A stretch of 64,000 bases of DNA, from assembly GCF_018860545.1 (NCBI RefSeq), contig NZ_JAHKPN010000038.1, forward strand, positions 1 to 64,000, in the 5' to 3' direction. Positions 1 through 9,636 of this stretch are shown one piece after another (position 1 is the stretch's first letter; each line of letters starts with the position of its first letter). Both the position numbers and the translations under genes were made by a program. The notes under the pieces were generated by a model. It searched no databases. It had not been told where the DNA came from and saw nothing but the letters and a program-made list of their open reading frames with translations. The DNA comes from Winogradskyella psychrotolerans. GTDB lineage: Bacteria; Bacteroidota; Bacteroidia; Flavobacteriales; Flavobacteriaceae.

Positions 1-410
1 TCTAAATAAACCTCAACATCACTTGGTAATGTTGTTTCACTAATACTAAAGGTCAGTTGTTCTCCTTGATTTGAATTAACTCCCAAAGGAATTATGGTGT
101 TTTCTAAATCTGTAGGATGTAACGCTTGTAAGGCTACTGGCAATCCGGTGTTATCTTCTACCAAATGCGAGTAGAGGGCAAAGCTCGGTGCCACATTACC
201 TAATATTTTACCATCGTATCTAAGGTCTAAACCTAAACTTGCATGATCGTTGAAATAGAATTCAGTACTATAATCCGTGTTAGAAGCATTAATGTTAAGC
301 TTTAAAAAGGTTAATAGATCTGAATTACGTCCTGCGATGAAATCATCATTTGCACCTATAGCACGCATTGATGAATCAAAGACATTATAACGCCTGCAAA
401 GTATTGAATT
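1..410 (-). pseudogene. Truncated 3' copy of the giant type IX cargo gene
   Basis: Bases 1 to about 385 match 4132 to about 4516 without gaps. Only about five substitutions occur in the first 260 bases, then divergence rises. The minus-strand frame encodes the beta-rich segment that precedes the sorting domain in the large neighbour, including MRAIGANDDFIAG and the ending SETTLPSDVEVYL. Homology stops near 385, and an in-frame TAA lies at 411-413, so the upstream part of the gene is missing. The reading frame stays open to the window edge, where the sorting domain would continue. I read it as a remnant of a tandem duplication or gene conversion event. It could be a short expressed fragment, but no start other than an internal ATG at 369 is visible. 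Confidence 0.75.
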
Positions 411-484
411 TTAGATTGTATTATTAAACGCAGGGCTTCTTAGCTCTTGGCTTTTGATATAATTAATCTTCCCAATCCAAATCC

Positions 485-560
485 TCACTTTTAACTTTAC
501 GCTTCACACTTTACATTTTACACTCTTCACTTTACACTTTAAACTTTTCACTCATAACTC
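485..560. repeat. TTTACACTT-type low-complexity tract (left copy)
   Basis: This AT-rich tract is built of variants of CACTTTACACTTT and ends in TTCACTCATA. A very similar tract lies at 3681-3742. Both are preceded within a few dozen bases by CTTGGCTTTTGAT. The two tracts bracket the adhesin gene at 603-3614. Confidence 0.6.
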
Positions 561-602
561 TAAAAAAATTTCAAATTTTCACAATTTATTGTATTATTGA
601 GA

Positions 603-3600
603 ATGCGTAAATTGACCTTAGTAATTCTATTACTTTTTATATCCATCACTGCCATGGCGCAATGTCCGACTGGTGATGTTAGCTTGAATAATCAAACAGC
701 CGTTATAAATTACCTTGCTAATTATGGATCTTGTGAAATTATAGACGGTGATTTATTTATCGGCAATGCTGTTGATATTTCAGGATTAACGGCAATTAGG
801 AGAATTGAAGGGTCCTTAATAATTAATTATTCTGAAATCACAAGTCTATCGAATTTTAGCAATTTAGAATATATTGGAGGTGATTTTCAAATTAATTATA
901 GCCATTTAATAGAAACTATTGATGGCATTAATAATTTAGAAATTGTACAGGGGAAATTAGAAATTTTGGGAAATAATGGCTTAGAAACCATCTCCGGTTT
1001 CAACGCATTAGAAAATGTTGTAGGAAGGTTTACCTTAAAGGGAAACAATAATCTAATCACAATTTCTGCTTTTGACAACTTAATAAGTGTAGGTGAATGG
1101 TTTACGATATCTAATAACGATGCCTTGCTATATATATCGAGCTTTAATTCTCTTTTAGAAGTGGGGTTAAACACGCCCACCGAAGGTAACTTTCTTATAA
1201 CTGGTAATAATAGTTTAATAAACATTAATGGTTTTAATACGCTAGAAACTATAGGTTGGGATTTTCATATTGGTAGTAATGCATTAGTATCCGTTCAAGG
1301 TTTTAACAATTTAAAAACCGTAACACGTTATTTCAATATCGCTGGCGACCTTAGTGAAGCGTCTCCAAATTTGGTTTCAATACCTTTATTTAATGCTTTA
1401 GAACTAATTGGAGCTGGGTTTAAAATAGTGAATTCTGGGATTACTCAACTTTCTGGATTTAATAGCTTAATAACTATTGGGAGTATAATACCTTCCTCTG
1501 GCTGGTTTATTTTAACAGACAATAACAACTTAACTACAATTGATGGACTCAATAACTTAGTTCATATTTATGGTGTTGTTCAAATTTATCTAAATAACAG
1601 TCTAGAAAGTATCATAGGACTTCATTCATTGACGACTATAGATGGCTTATTAGATATAAGTTTAAACCCATCTTTAACATCTTTAAATGGTCTTGAGGCT
1701 TTAGCCCAAGTAGCAGATTCAGCCTACGCCAATAGTTACGGATTGTATATTACCAATAATAGCGCTTTAACGAACTGTTCTGCAATATGTAATTTATTAC
1801 TATCAGATGGCATTACGGGATTAGTAGACATTTCAGGAAACCCTTCAGAGTGCAGTAGTAGGGAAGAGGTTGAAGAAAATTGCACAACAACAGAGCCAAC
1901 AGCTTGTACGACGCTAACGATGCCTTTAGATGAAGCCATTAATGTCCCTGTCGGTACCAGCTTTTCGTGGAATCCCGTTCCTGGTGCAACAGGCTATCGC
2001 ATTAATATGGGCACTGATTCCATTTTTTTTGGTGAATTTGACGCAGGTTTTAATCTAAGTTTTGATCTTTGGTTTGAACTTCCTGGAGAGACCCTTATTT
2101 ATGTAAGGATTATACCGTACAATAGTTATGGTGATCAACAATGTACTTATGAAACATTTACAACAGGTATTGGGACCTTAATACCAAACTGCACCCAACT
2201 CAGTACGCCTTTAAATGAAGCCACCGAAATCACGGTAAATACAGAGATATCATGGAACGCCGTCGCAGACGCTACAGGATATATCATAAATATAGGAACG
2301 ACATCAGGTGGAAACGACATCGTAAATAACTTAGACGTAGGGAACATCACCACGTACAACCCCACCGTAGATTTCCCTGAAAACACCCGAATATTTGTAA
2401 CGCTTATACCTTATAATGCTGGCGGACAAGCTAGTGATTGTAGCGAAGAAAGTTTTACAACACAAATCATTCCCACATTACCCAATTGTACCACATTAAC
2501 ATTGCCTTTAGATGGGGCAACAGATGTTTCCGTATCAACAAACTTGTCTTGGAACGAAATCCCTAACGCAACAGGATATAACATTACGATTACTACGGGC
2601 ATCATAACGCTCGATACGGTGTCCTTAAATGATGTCTTAGAATATGATATGCCGTTCAATCTTCCTGAAAATGCCGAAATAAGTGTAGAAATCACTCCAT
2701 TTAATGACCTTGGGGAAGCTTTAGCTTGTAGTCCAGAAAGCTTTATCACCACCGGAAGCACTTCAACAATACCTAATTGTAGTGCATTAACAACACCACT
2801 GAATCTAGCGACTAATGTTTCCGTAACTACAAATTTAAGCTGGATGTCAGTGCCAGAAGCTGAAGGCTACATCTTAACCATCGGTACAACTCCAGAAGGA
2901 ACAGACATATTAGATACTACCGACCTTGGTAATATAACGACTTACAATCCGTCGTCTGTTCTACCAGAACAAGCAGACATATATGTCACGATTATCCCTT
3001 ATAACCAAGTGGGAGAAGCAAGTGGTTGTACCGAAGAACACTTTACTACAGAAACCATTTTAGTGCGACCAAATTGTACAAGTTTAATAAGCCCATCGCA
3101 TGGGGCAGAAGAGATCGTGTTAAATACCACCTTAGTATGGAATACCGTCATGGACGCTTCAGGATATATTTTAAATATAGGTACTTCTTCAGGCAGTACG
3201 GATATTTTAGACGCAGAAGATGTTGGACTAACAACCAATTACAACTTACCATCAGACCTACCAGCTGACACCGTTATCTATGTGACGATAGTATCGTATA
3301 ACGAAAACGGTGAGGCTCTAAATTGTGTTGAGGAACAATTTAAGACAGAACAAAAAACCTATAAGGTACCAGCATTTTTTACACCAAATAACGATGATAA
3401 AAATGACATTTGGATAATCGAAGATCCAGAATATCTAATTGAAACACTATGGATTTTTAATAGATATGGTAAACTATTAAAAGAAGTTAAAGGACCATAT
3501 TATTTCTGGGATGGCTACTATAACAGCCACCTGCAACCTGTTAATGATTATTGGTATGTGCTTAAATTACGCTCTGGTGGAAATGATAAAGGCCATTTCA

Positions 3601-3614
3601 CATTAAAACGATAA
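603..3614 (+). CDS. Large secreted repeat protein with type B (gliding-motility-type) type IX sorting domain
   Basis: Probable cell-surface or secreted adhesin. It has a signal peptide (MRKLTLVILLLFISITAMAQ). About 390 residues of receptor-L-domain or leucine-rich-like repeats follow, with recurrent patterns such as LNNLEIV and FNALENV. Then come five modules of roughly 95 residues that each start C-T/S-x-L-x-x-P and contain a W-x-x-V-x-x-A-x-GY core, resembling fibronectin III. The C-terminus (VPAFFTPNNDDKNDIW ... WDGYYN) is the CHU_C or gliding-motility-associated domain that directs type IX export. The ATG at 603 puts the signal peptide at the very N-terminus; an in-frame TTG at 597 would add only two residues. 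It converges on the giant gene at 3759-8762. The ligand is unknown. The domain assignment is from pattern recognition; the export route is known for this family. Confidence 0.88.
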   Translation: MRKLTLVILLLFISITAMAQCPTGDVSLNNQTAVINYLANYGSCEIIDGDLFIGNAVDISGLTAIRRIEGSLIINYSEITSLSNFSNLEYIGGDFQINYSHLIETIDGINNLEIVQGKLEILGNNGLETISGFNALENVVGRFTLKGNNNLITISAFDNLISVGEWFTISNNDALLYISSFNSLLEVGLNTPTEGNFLITGNNSLININGFNTLETIGWDFHIGSNALVSVQGFNNLKTVTRYFNIAGDLSEASPNLVSIPLFNALELIGAGFKIVNSGITQLSGFNSLITIGSIIPSSGWFILTDNNNLTTIDGLNNLVHIYGVVQIYLNNSLESIIGLHSLTTIDGLLDISLNPSLTSLNGLEALAQVADSAYANSYGLYITNNSALTNCSAICNLLLSDGITGLVDISGNPSECSSREEVEENCTTTEPTACTTLTMPLDEAINVPVGTSFSWNPVPGATGYRINMGTDSIFFGEFDAGFNLSFDLWFELPGETLIYVRIIPYNSYGDQQCTYETFTTGIGTLIPNCTQLSTPLNEATEITVNTEISWNAVADATGYIINIGTTSGGNDIVNNLDVGNITTYNPTVDFPENTRIFVTLIPYNAGGQASDCSEESFTTQIIPTLPNCTTLTLPLDGATDVSVSTNLSWNEIPNATGYNITITTGIITLDTVSLNDVLEYDMPFNLPENAEISVEITPFNDLGEALACSPESFITTGSTSTIPNCSALTTPLNLATNVSVTTNLSWMSVPEAEGYILTIGTTPEGTDILDTTDLGNITTYNPSSVLPEQADIYVTIIPYNQVGEASGCTEEHFTTETILVRPNCTSLISPSHGAEEIVLNTTLVWNTVMDASGYILNIGTSSGSTDILDAEDVGLTTNYNLPSDLPADTVIYVTIVSYNENGEALNCVEEQFKTEQKTYKVPAFFTPNNDDKNDIWIIEDPEYLIETLWIFNRYGKLLKEVKGPYYFWDGYYNSHLQPVNDYWYVLKLRSGGNDKGHFTLKR

Positions 3615-3680
3615 CCCACAAGCAACTAAACACCTGCAATTCAACTATAACCATTAGTAACGCTTAATACTTGGCTTTTG

Positions 3681-3742
3681 ATTTTACACTTTACACCGAA
3701 CACTTCACACTTTACACTTTACACTTTACACACTTCACTCAT
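3681..3742. repeat. TTTACACTT-type low-complexity tract (right copy)
   Basis: It holds four close copies of the unit CACTTTACA between two convergent genes. Its composition, flanking motif (CTTGGCTTTTGAT) and TTCACTCATA end match the tract at 485-560. No clear hairpin terminator is seen here, although both genes end here. Confidence 0.6.
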
Positions 3743-3758
3743 ACCTCACAACGCCAAC

Positions 3759-6700
3759 CTAATGAATGATAAGCTTCTGTGTTTTACTTTGATTAGCATT
3801 AAATACCTTTACAAAATACACACCACTGTTTAACCTTGAAACATCAATGGTGTTTATTACATCCAAGTGATTTAGGGCTGTATGCAATACTAATCTCCCT
3901 TGAACGTCATATAAATTTAACGTCGTCTTAGCTTGTAACGCTCCTTTTACCACTACCGTTTTTGGGTTAGCTGTATTATAAATCTGTAAATAATCAAACG
4001 TTTGGCTCGTGTCAGACAAGGTAGACGATGCCACATGCAGATAGAAGCGTCCCGTACCCTGCAAGGCGACGTTAGGTGTAATGGTATAATCGCTAGTATT
4101 TAATAAGGTGACGGTATTCGCTACAGTATCTTCCAAATAAACCTCAACATCACTTGGTAATGTTGTTTCACTAATACTAAAGGTTAGTTGTTCTCCTTGA
4201 TTTGAATTAACTCCCAAAGGAATTATGGTGTTTTCTAAATCTGTAGGATGTAACGCTTGTAAGGCTACTGGCAATCCGGTATTATCTTCCACCAAATGCG
4301 AATAGAGGGCAAAGCTCGGTGCCACATTACCTAATATTTTACCATCGTATCTAAGGTCTAAACCTAAACTTGCATGATCGTTGAAATAGAAATCCGTACT
4401 GTAATCCATATTGGAAGCATTAAGATTAAGCTTTAAATAGGTTAATAACTCAGAATCACGTCCAACAATAAAATCATCATCGGCACCTATGGCACGCATT
4501 GCGGGATCAAAAACAATATCGTAATCCTCTACATACCCAGCATTGGCGGCCACAAAGAACCCTTGACCTGGTGCCATTAATTTAACGCTAGCATTCGCTA
4601 AGGTAATAACGTCCCATCTGTTGGCCACATCACCTCCGGCATAGCCATAGATACCAGACATATCTTCCAAAATATCGATATTAGTGATAGCTGGATCGAT
4701 GCCATTATCGTATATCACATAATTGAGGAACACACTCATATCGAGATATGAGGGGTAGGGATTCCCTAATAAGTTCCAATCTGGAAACAAAGCTCCGGTA
4801 TTTAAAATATTAACAGCAATCGGTGTGGATGGTACGCTACCCGTAAATGTTAAACTCGTACCAGGATCTAGACTAGGATCTGTACCCGCTCTGTAACCTG
4901 TTCCGCTGACTAATGTTAAGCTAGGGGATTCAGCAGCCGTGTAATTAATATAAGCGTCCGTTGTTTTATCAAAAGGTCCAAAGGCATAGGAGATAGGATC
5001 AGGAGTTGGAATGGCACTACTGTTATTTAAAAGATCTGTCGCATTGGTACCCGATGCTAAAAAATCGGCCCAAGTCTGACCAGAAAGTGGTGGCGAAATT
5101 AAATCATTGCCTCCTGTATTTGAATTCACAAAACGCTCATATGTTACAACGCCTTCAACGGTACCATTAACAATGAAACTTGAGTATAATTGCGAGGTCG
5201 ATTTTAAAGTGGTGATATTAGCAGCTAAAGTCACACCTGAATTTACAGTTAAGGCAGCACCAGCTTCCACGGTAATGGTATTAATGTCAGTATCCATAGA
5301 AATGACAGCTTCACCGGCTGCGATTACAATATTATCGTTAGAGGTAGAAACGTTATTAGGATCCGCAGGAGTCCAAACGTCGTTATTATAGGTATAAACT
5401 TCTGGGTATTCATCCAGGCAGAAATCAGTACTCTCAGAGGTACCGAAGTTGCCACCAGAAGCCAGTGTTAATCCATTTACGGTTACAGAATATGATCCAT
5501 TGCCATACGAACAGCAAATACCATCTCCATAAGCATCAGTAATAATAAAGTCATAACACCCATCCTCAAGGCATACGTCAATAGTGACTGTAGAGCCATC
5601 TGTTTCACCACCATAAGTTCCGCCAGAAGCAACAGTTGTACCAGTGCTGTTTTCAATAGACCAGCTTGTTTCCTCCGGATAGTTATCTAAGGTAATAGAA
5701 ACCACGATATCTGTACAAGGAGGTGGTTCTGGGCAAGCATTTGGACAAGATCCACCACAATCAACTCCAGTTTCATCACCATTTTGAAAGCCATCAAAAC
5801 AGGTTGGCGTTGGCTCGGTTTCAATAATCTTTAAAAATTGATTAATAGCCGGATCAAGAATTTCATCAACAATGCCTGAAGGCCATTTAACGACCACTTT
5901 ATCAACTTGAGTGCTAACTCCAATTCCGAAATGTTGCGTAAACGAATTTACTAAACCATAGCCTTCTCCCGAGCGAACATCTCTAATTTGTACGCCCCAA
6001 GAACCATGTAATTCCACACGAGCACCAATACCATTTATATTACTTAAGGTCCCTTCTAATTGAATATTAATATAGTTATTGGAATTCCCTTGATTTAGCC
6101 AAATTCTATCTTTTATTGTACTTGGTGAATTAAATCCAGTGGCATATCCGGCATAAATATCTAAGAAACCGTCATGATTGATATCGCCTACAGAGAACGA
6201 CTGAATTTGATTGGAGTTAAACGGATTTATGGCATTCTGAAACGTACCATCACCATTATTATATAATAGGTGGTGACTTTTGGTTCCTGATATCATTAAA
6301 TCTAAATAGCCATCATTATTGAAATCTTTAAAGAAACCTTGAATGGCCAAATTACCTTCTGAAGTTAGAGATGGTAAGCCGCTACCTGAAGTAATTTCAG
6401 TAAAGGTGCCATCACCATTATTCCGCATTAAATTAGGAGCTTCATAATGATTGACTACAATCACATCTAAATCACCATCATTATCAATATCACCGAAATC
6501 AGAAAACCAAGTTTGCCCTCCTATTTTGAGATTGGCTTGATCTGCAACTTCAGTATAGTTGTTATTCCCATCATTTTGCCATAGCATATTTACACGGCGA
6601 GGATCGCTACTACTATTAACACCTATACGACATTTAGAAATATATAAATCCAGATCCCCATCATTATCATAATCCACCCACATACTCGCATAATTTCCAG

Positions 6701-8762
6701 AATTATCACTATTTGGAGTCGTTTCAGTGCTTATTAAATTCGCATCATAGGAGAGTGTCCCATCTTGATTATTTTGAAATGCTCGTGATTCACCATCGTC
6801 ATGACAAGCAAAAATGTCAGCCCAACCATCGTTATTGATATCAGCAAAATTTGCACCTTGCAAAAATATATTTGAGTTTGATATAAAAGACTGCGAGTAT
6901 GAGCTATTACCATCATTATTCTTGATAATTTTTAAGTTGTCATAAGCACCTCCAGACATCACATCATTATAACCATTATGATCAAAGTCAGCAATAGCCG
7001 TACCCCATTGGTTGTTATTACTTACATTACCGTGATTGAAGCTTGTAAACGGTTGTCCAGCTCCATTTTGATATTGAATACGCAGACTTTTAGCATTATT
7101 AAACTGCACAATATCATCTTTTCCATCGCCGTTCATATCAATAACTCCCATAGGTAAACCACTAAAGTTATCTTGCCCCAAAAGCGAAGTGCCATCAGTG
7201 AATGCCACGGTATTCCCTCCTGGATTACTTGTGTTCACAGCAATTACAGTACTGGTTTGGTCAGATTGTAAACCATCACTAACAATTAATGTTGCTGTAT
7301 ATTCATCTGAAGTCGCATAGACATGATTTGCTGTAACCCCTGTAGCAGTGTTACCATCTCCAAAATCCCACGAATATGTTAAAGGATCATTATCAGGGTC
7401 CGTTGAGGCAGACGCATCGAAACTAACACTCAAAGGCGCGGGTCCATGGACTGTAGACGCAGAAAACAAAGCCACAGGTGGAGAAGACGTTGTTGGAGAC
7501 AAACTATTAATCCAATCTTCAATTAATTGAACACCGGCTGCATCCACAACATCTTTAGCGATTGGAGGCATTTCAATACCCGTTTGTGTAGAATTCATTC
7601 TAAAATGCGCCATTGAATTCGGAACATCTTGAGGAATAATCACCTTAGGATCAATTAAACCTTCATCATAAACAACAGCACCATAAATAATGTTTTGGAG
7701 TGCTAATGGAGTGGTATAACGCGCGTCAAACATCGCGATATTATCAACGGATGGGTTGTGACAACTAGAACAGTTCACATCAATATAAGAACGGGCTCTA
7801 TCTTCTAATGAAGCACTTAAGTCATCTTTTGCTGCAACCGCTGAATAGCTACTAACATTGCTGTCCGTTATAGTTTCAGATATAAGTCCAAGCTCGCTGA
7901 AATTAACGAGTTGATTCATGGTAATTCCAGAACTTGGATATAGAATCTCCTTATTAAGGTGTCTCGTTTTTGGTCCTAAAACACCACCGTTTTGAGGTTG
8001 GTGACACGATGTACACTCGTTTCGACCTGGATAATGCCACGATTGGGTAACGCCATTGACCACAACGTCTTCATCAACTGCAGCATCTAATAGCGTTGCA
8101 TCGGTCTGGGCGGCATTCCACTTATAGGTTAAATAATAATAGACATCATCATCACCTTTCACTTCAAATCGCGTTTCAAGACGTTGTCCACCAACCTCAA
8201 AATGCTTAATTAATACGGAACCTTGCGGAAAGTCCCAAGCCTCATCATTTGAAAATGTAATTTGCTCGTCAGGAGTATTGTATGAGCCATCATTTGGTAT
8301 GGCCATCCATCGTTTTTTGGCAGCTCCATCAGACCAAAACGGTTCAATCATATCATAAGGAATGAGTCCTGGGCTAGGGGACAATGTACTTAAATTAGCA
8401 AAAGCTCCGGTTTGTGATAGTAAGCTTGGAATCCCAGTGTTACCGGAAGGAGTAGTGGTTGGTAAATTTCCATTAAGAAATTTCGCAATAGCGACTGCAC
8501 TAATCGCAGGATTGACTAAAGTAACGGTTTGAGATGCATTAGAGTTGATAATAAGATCACGTCTTTCAAAAGTGGCTATTTTATGGTTGTCTTGTAATTG
8601 TTGAAGCGTGTAAGATCCTGAAGTGAGTTTTTCATGATCTGAAACCGCCATAAGGTCATAGTCTGAATAATTTGAAGAATTACGTCGAGATGCATAAAAA
8701 TAAAGAACTGTAAAAGCAGCAATTGCTATAGCCACAAATGAAATAAGAGTCTTGTTCGCCAT
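3759..8762 (-). CDS. Giant exported diheme cytochrome / PKD / FG-GAP / ASPIC-UnbV protein with type A type IX sorting domain
   Basis: This 1667-residue mosaic protein is anchored or exported by an N-terminal hydrophobic segment (residues 5-25). Residues about 100-425 form a cytochrome-like region with two heme motifs, CTSCH near 249 and CSSCH near 331. Next come a PKD domain (about 437-520, YSWDFGDG), seven FG-GAP/VCBS calcium-binding repeats of the D-x-N-x-D-G-x-x-D form (DMNGDGKDD, DINNDGWAD, DYDNDGDLD and others), and an ASPIC/UnbV domain (RSGEGYG, VVKWPSG). A cysteine-rich linker (NGDETGVDCGGSCPNAC) leads to a beta-rich region. The C-terminal type A sorting domain contains LNSGVYFVKVF and ends KTQKLIIH. 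Known family logic gives surface display or secretion through the type IX system. A redox or polysaccharide-related role is inference. A truncated 3' duplicate sits at 1-410. Confidence 0.88.
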   Translation of the reverse strand: MANKTLISFVAIAIAAFTVLYFYASRRNSSNYSDYDLMAVSDHEKLTSGSYTLQQLQDNHKIATFERRDLIINSNASQTVTLVNPAISAVAIAKFLNGNLPTTTPSGNTGIPSLLSQTGAFANLSTLSPSPGLIPYDMIEPFWSDGAAKKRWMAIPNDGSYNTPDEQITFSNDEAWDFPQGSVLIKHFEVGGQRLETRFEVKGDDDVYYYLTYKWNAAQTDATLLDAAVDEDVVVNGVTQSWHYPGRNECTSCHQPQNGGVLGPKTRHLNKEILYPSSGITMNQLVNFSELGLISETITDSNVSSYSAVAAKDDLSASLEDRARSYIDVNCSSCHNPSVDNIAMFDARYTTPLALQNIIYGAVVYDEGLIDPKVIIPQDVPNSMAHFRMNSTQTGIEMPPIAKDVVDAAGVQLIEDWINSLSPTTSSPPVALFSASTVHGPAPLSVSFDASASTDPDNDPLTYSWDFGDGNTATGVTANHVYATSDEYTATLIVSDGLQSDQTSTVIAVNTSNPGGNTVAFTDGTSLLGQDNFSGLPMGVIDMNGDGKDDIVQFNNAKSLRIQYQNGAGQPFTSFNHGNVSNNNQWGTAIADFDHNGYNDVMSGGAYDNLKIIKNNDGNSSYSQSFISNSNIFLQGANFADINNDGWADIFACHDDGESRAFQNNQDGTLSYDANLISTETTPNSDNSGNYASMWVDYDNDGDLDLYISKCRIGVNSSSDPRRVNMLWQNDGNNNYTEVADQANLKIGGQTWFSDFGDIDNDGDLDVIVVNHYEAPNLMRNNGDGTFTEITSGSGLPSLTSEGNLAIQGFFKDFNNDGYLDLMISGTKSHHLLYNNGDGTFQNAINPFNSNQIQSFSVGDINHDGFLDIYAGYATGFNSPSTIKDRIWLNQGNSNNYINIQLEGTLSNINGIGARVELHGSWGVQIRDVRSGEGYGLVNSFTQHFGIGVSTQVDKVVVKWPSGIVDEILDPAINQFLKIIETEPTPTCFDGFQNGDETGVDCGGSCPNACPEPPPCTDIVVSITLDNYPEETSWSIENSTGTTVASGGTYGGETDGSTVTIDVCLEDGCYDFIITDAYGDGICCSYGNGSYSVTVNGLTLASGGNFGTSESTDFCLDEYPEVYTYNNDVWTPADPNNVSTSNDNIVIAAGEAVISMDTDINTITVEAGAALTVNSGVTLAANITTLKSTSQLYSSFIVNGTVEGVVTYERFVNSNTGGNDLISPPLSGQTWADFLASGTNATDLLNNSSAIPTPDPISYAFGPFDKTTDAYINYTAAESPSLTLVSGTGYRAGTDPSLDPGTSLTFTGSVPSTPIAVNILNTGALFPDWNLLGNPYPSYLDMSVFLNYVIYDNGIDPAITNIDILEDMSGIYGYAGGDVANRWDVITLANASVKLMAPGQGFFVAANAGYVEDYDIVFDPAMRAIGADDDFIVGRDSELLTYLKLNLNASNMDYSTDFYFNDHASLGLDLRYDGKILGNVAPSFALYSHLVEDNTGLPVALQALHPTDLENTIIPLGVNSNQGEQLTFSISETTLPSDVEVYLEDTVANTVTLLNTSDYTITPNVALQGTGRFYLHVASSTLSDTSQTFDYLQIYNTANPKTVVVKGALQAKTTLNLYDVQGRLVLHTALNHLDVINTIDVSRLNSGVYFVKVFNANQSKTQKLIIH

Positions 8763-9636
8763 GTTCGGTTAGAGATTAACATAAAATACAGGCGAAAAAA
8801 TCATGTGCTTGCAAAACATCTACAGAAAAGATGACGTATAAGAAAAATTAAAGCAGTGATGACGAATCTAGCGCGTAGTTTTATGCCATAGTTGTTGGTT
8901 ATTGTTTATTTAGTGGTACGCTTGAATTAAATTCAAACACGATTGATTGATGATAAAGATGATTAATAATTACAAATTTCAGCAATATTTTCGTTTATCG
9001 CACTGATTTATAGGTTTATAGGTCGCAATGTTATTTTAGCAGTTATGAAGAAAATAATAACACTTTAGAACGCATCTACTATTAAAACCAACCAAGCAAT
9101 TCCCCAACCTAATCCATCATTCCAACCATCTAAAGATCTAACCAGTCTAACCAATCCAACCAGTCTAACCAATCCAACCAGTCTAATAATCCAACCAATC
9201 TAAAGATCTAACCAGTCTAACCAGTCTAACCAGTCTAACCAGTCTAACCAGTCTAACCAGTCTAATAATCTAAAGATCTAACAATCTAACCCAGAATTCA
9301 CAGGCTTATAATTCGCGTATATCAAAATAATAAGTTCTTTATACAGCATAGCGTCATTACAACAGTAGTTATATAAATCGCTTACAAACCCTTAAAACAG
9401 TAGAAATACCAAATAAGGCCTGCATTCTTAAAATTCACTCTATTATAAGTTGTCCTATAATGTACTTGCGTTATGTACAACATGGGCTTTGGTTAAAAGC
9501 GCATGTTAGCACTCATGTTTCTAAAAAAATTTAATCTATAACTTTCTTTACTTAGTTAAAGGAATACTCTTTTTCCTTAGGGTGTAGTAGTGGATGAAAA
9601 TGTGTATGGAATGAAATAGTTATAATCAATTCAAGT
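8763..9636. other. Long non-coding spacer with tandem repeats
   Basis: About 870 bases without a credible reading frame, AT-rich. The only structure seen is the tandem repeat array around 9139-9262 and its degenerate flanks. It lies upstream of the giant cytochrome gene and downstream of the LytTR regulator, so promoter elements for the former are expected but not resolved. Confidence 0.5.
9139..9262. repeat. 9-bp tandem repeat array, unit TAACCAGTC
   Basis: Six perfect consecutive copies of TAACCAGTC run from 9209 to 9262. Interrupted copies mixed with CCAATCCAA lie upstream from 9139. The phrase TAAAGATCTAAC recurs at 9131, 9201 and 9271, giving a higher-order repeat. The unit length is a multiple of three, but all frames lack a start and context, so this is not coding. 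Confidence 0.85.

Noticed and set aside
9139..9262. Possible CRISPR array
   Set aside because: Units are 9 bases long and contiguous without unique spacers, and no cas gene is present.
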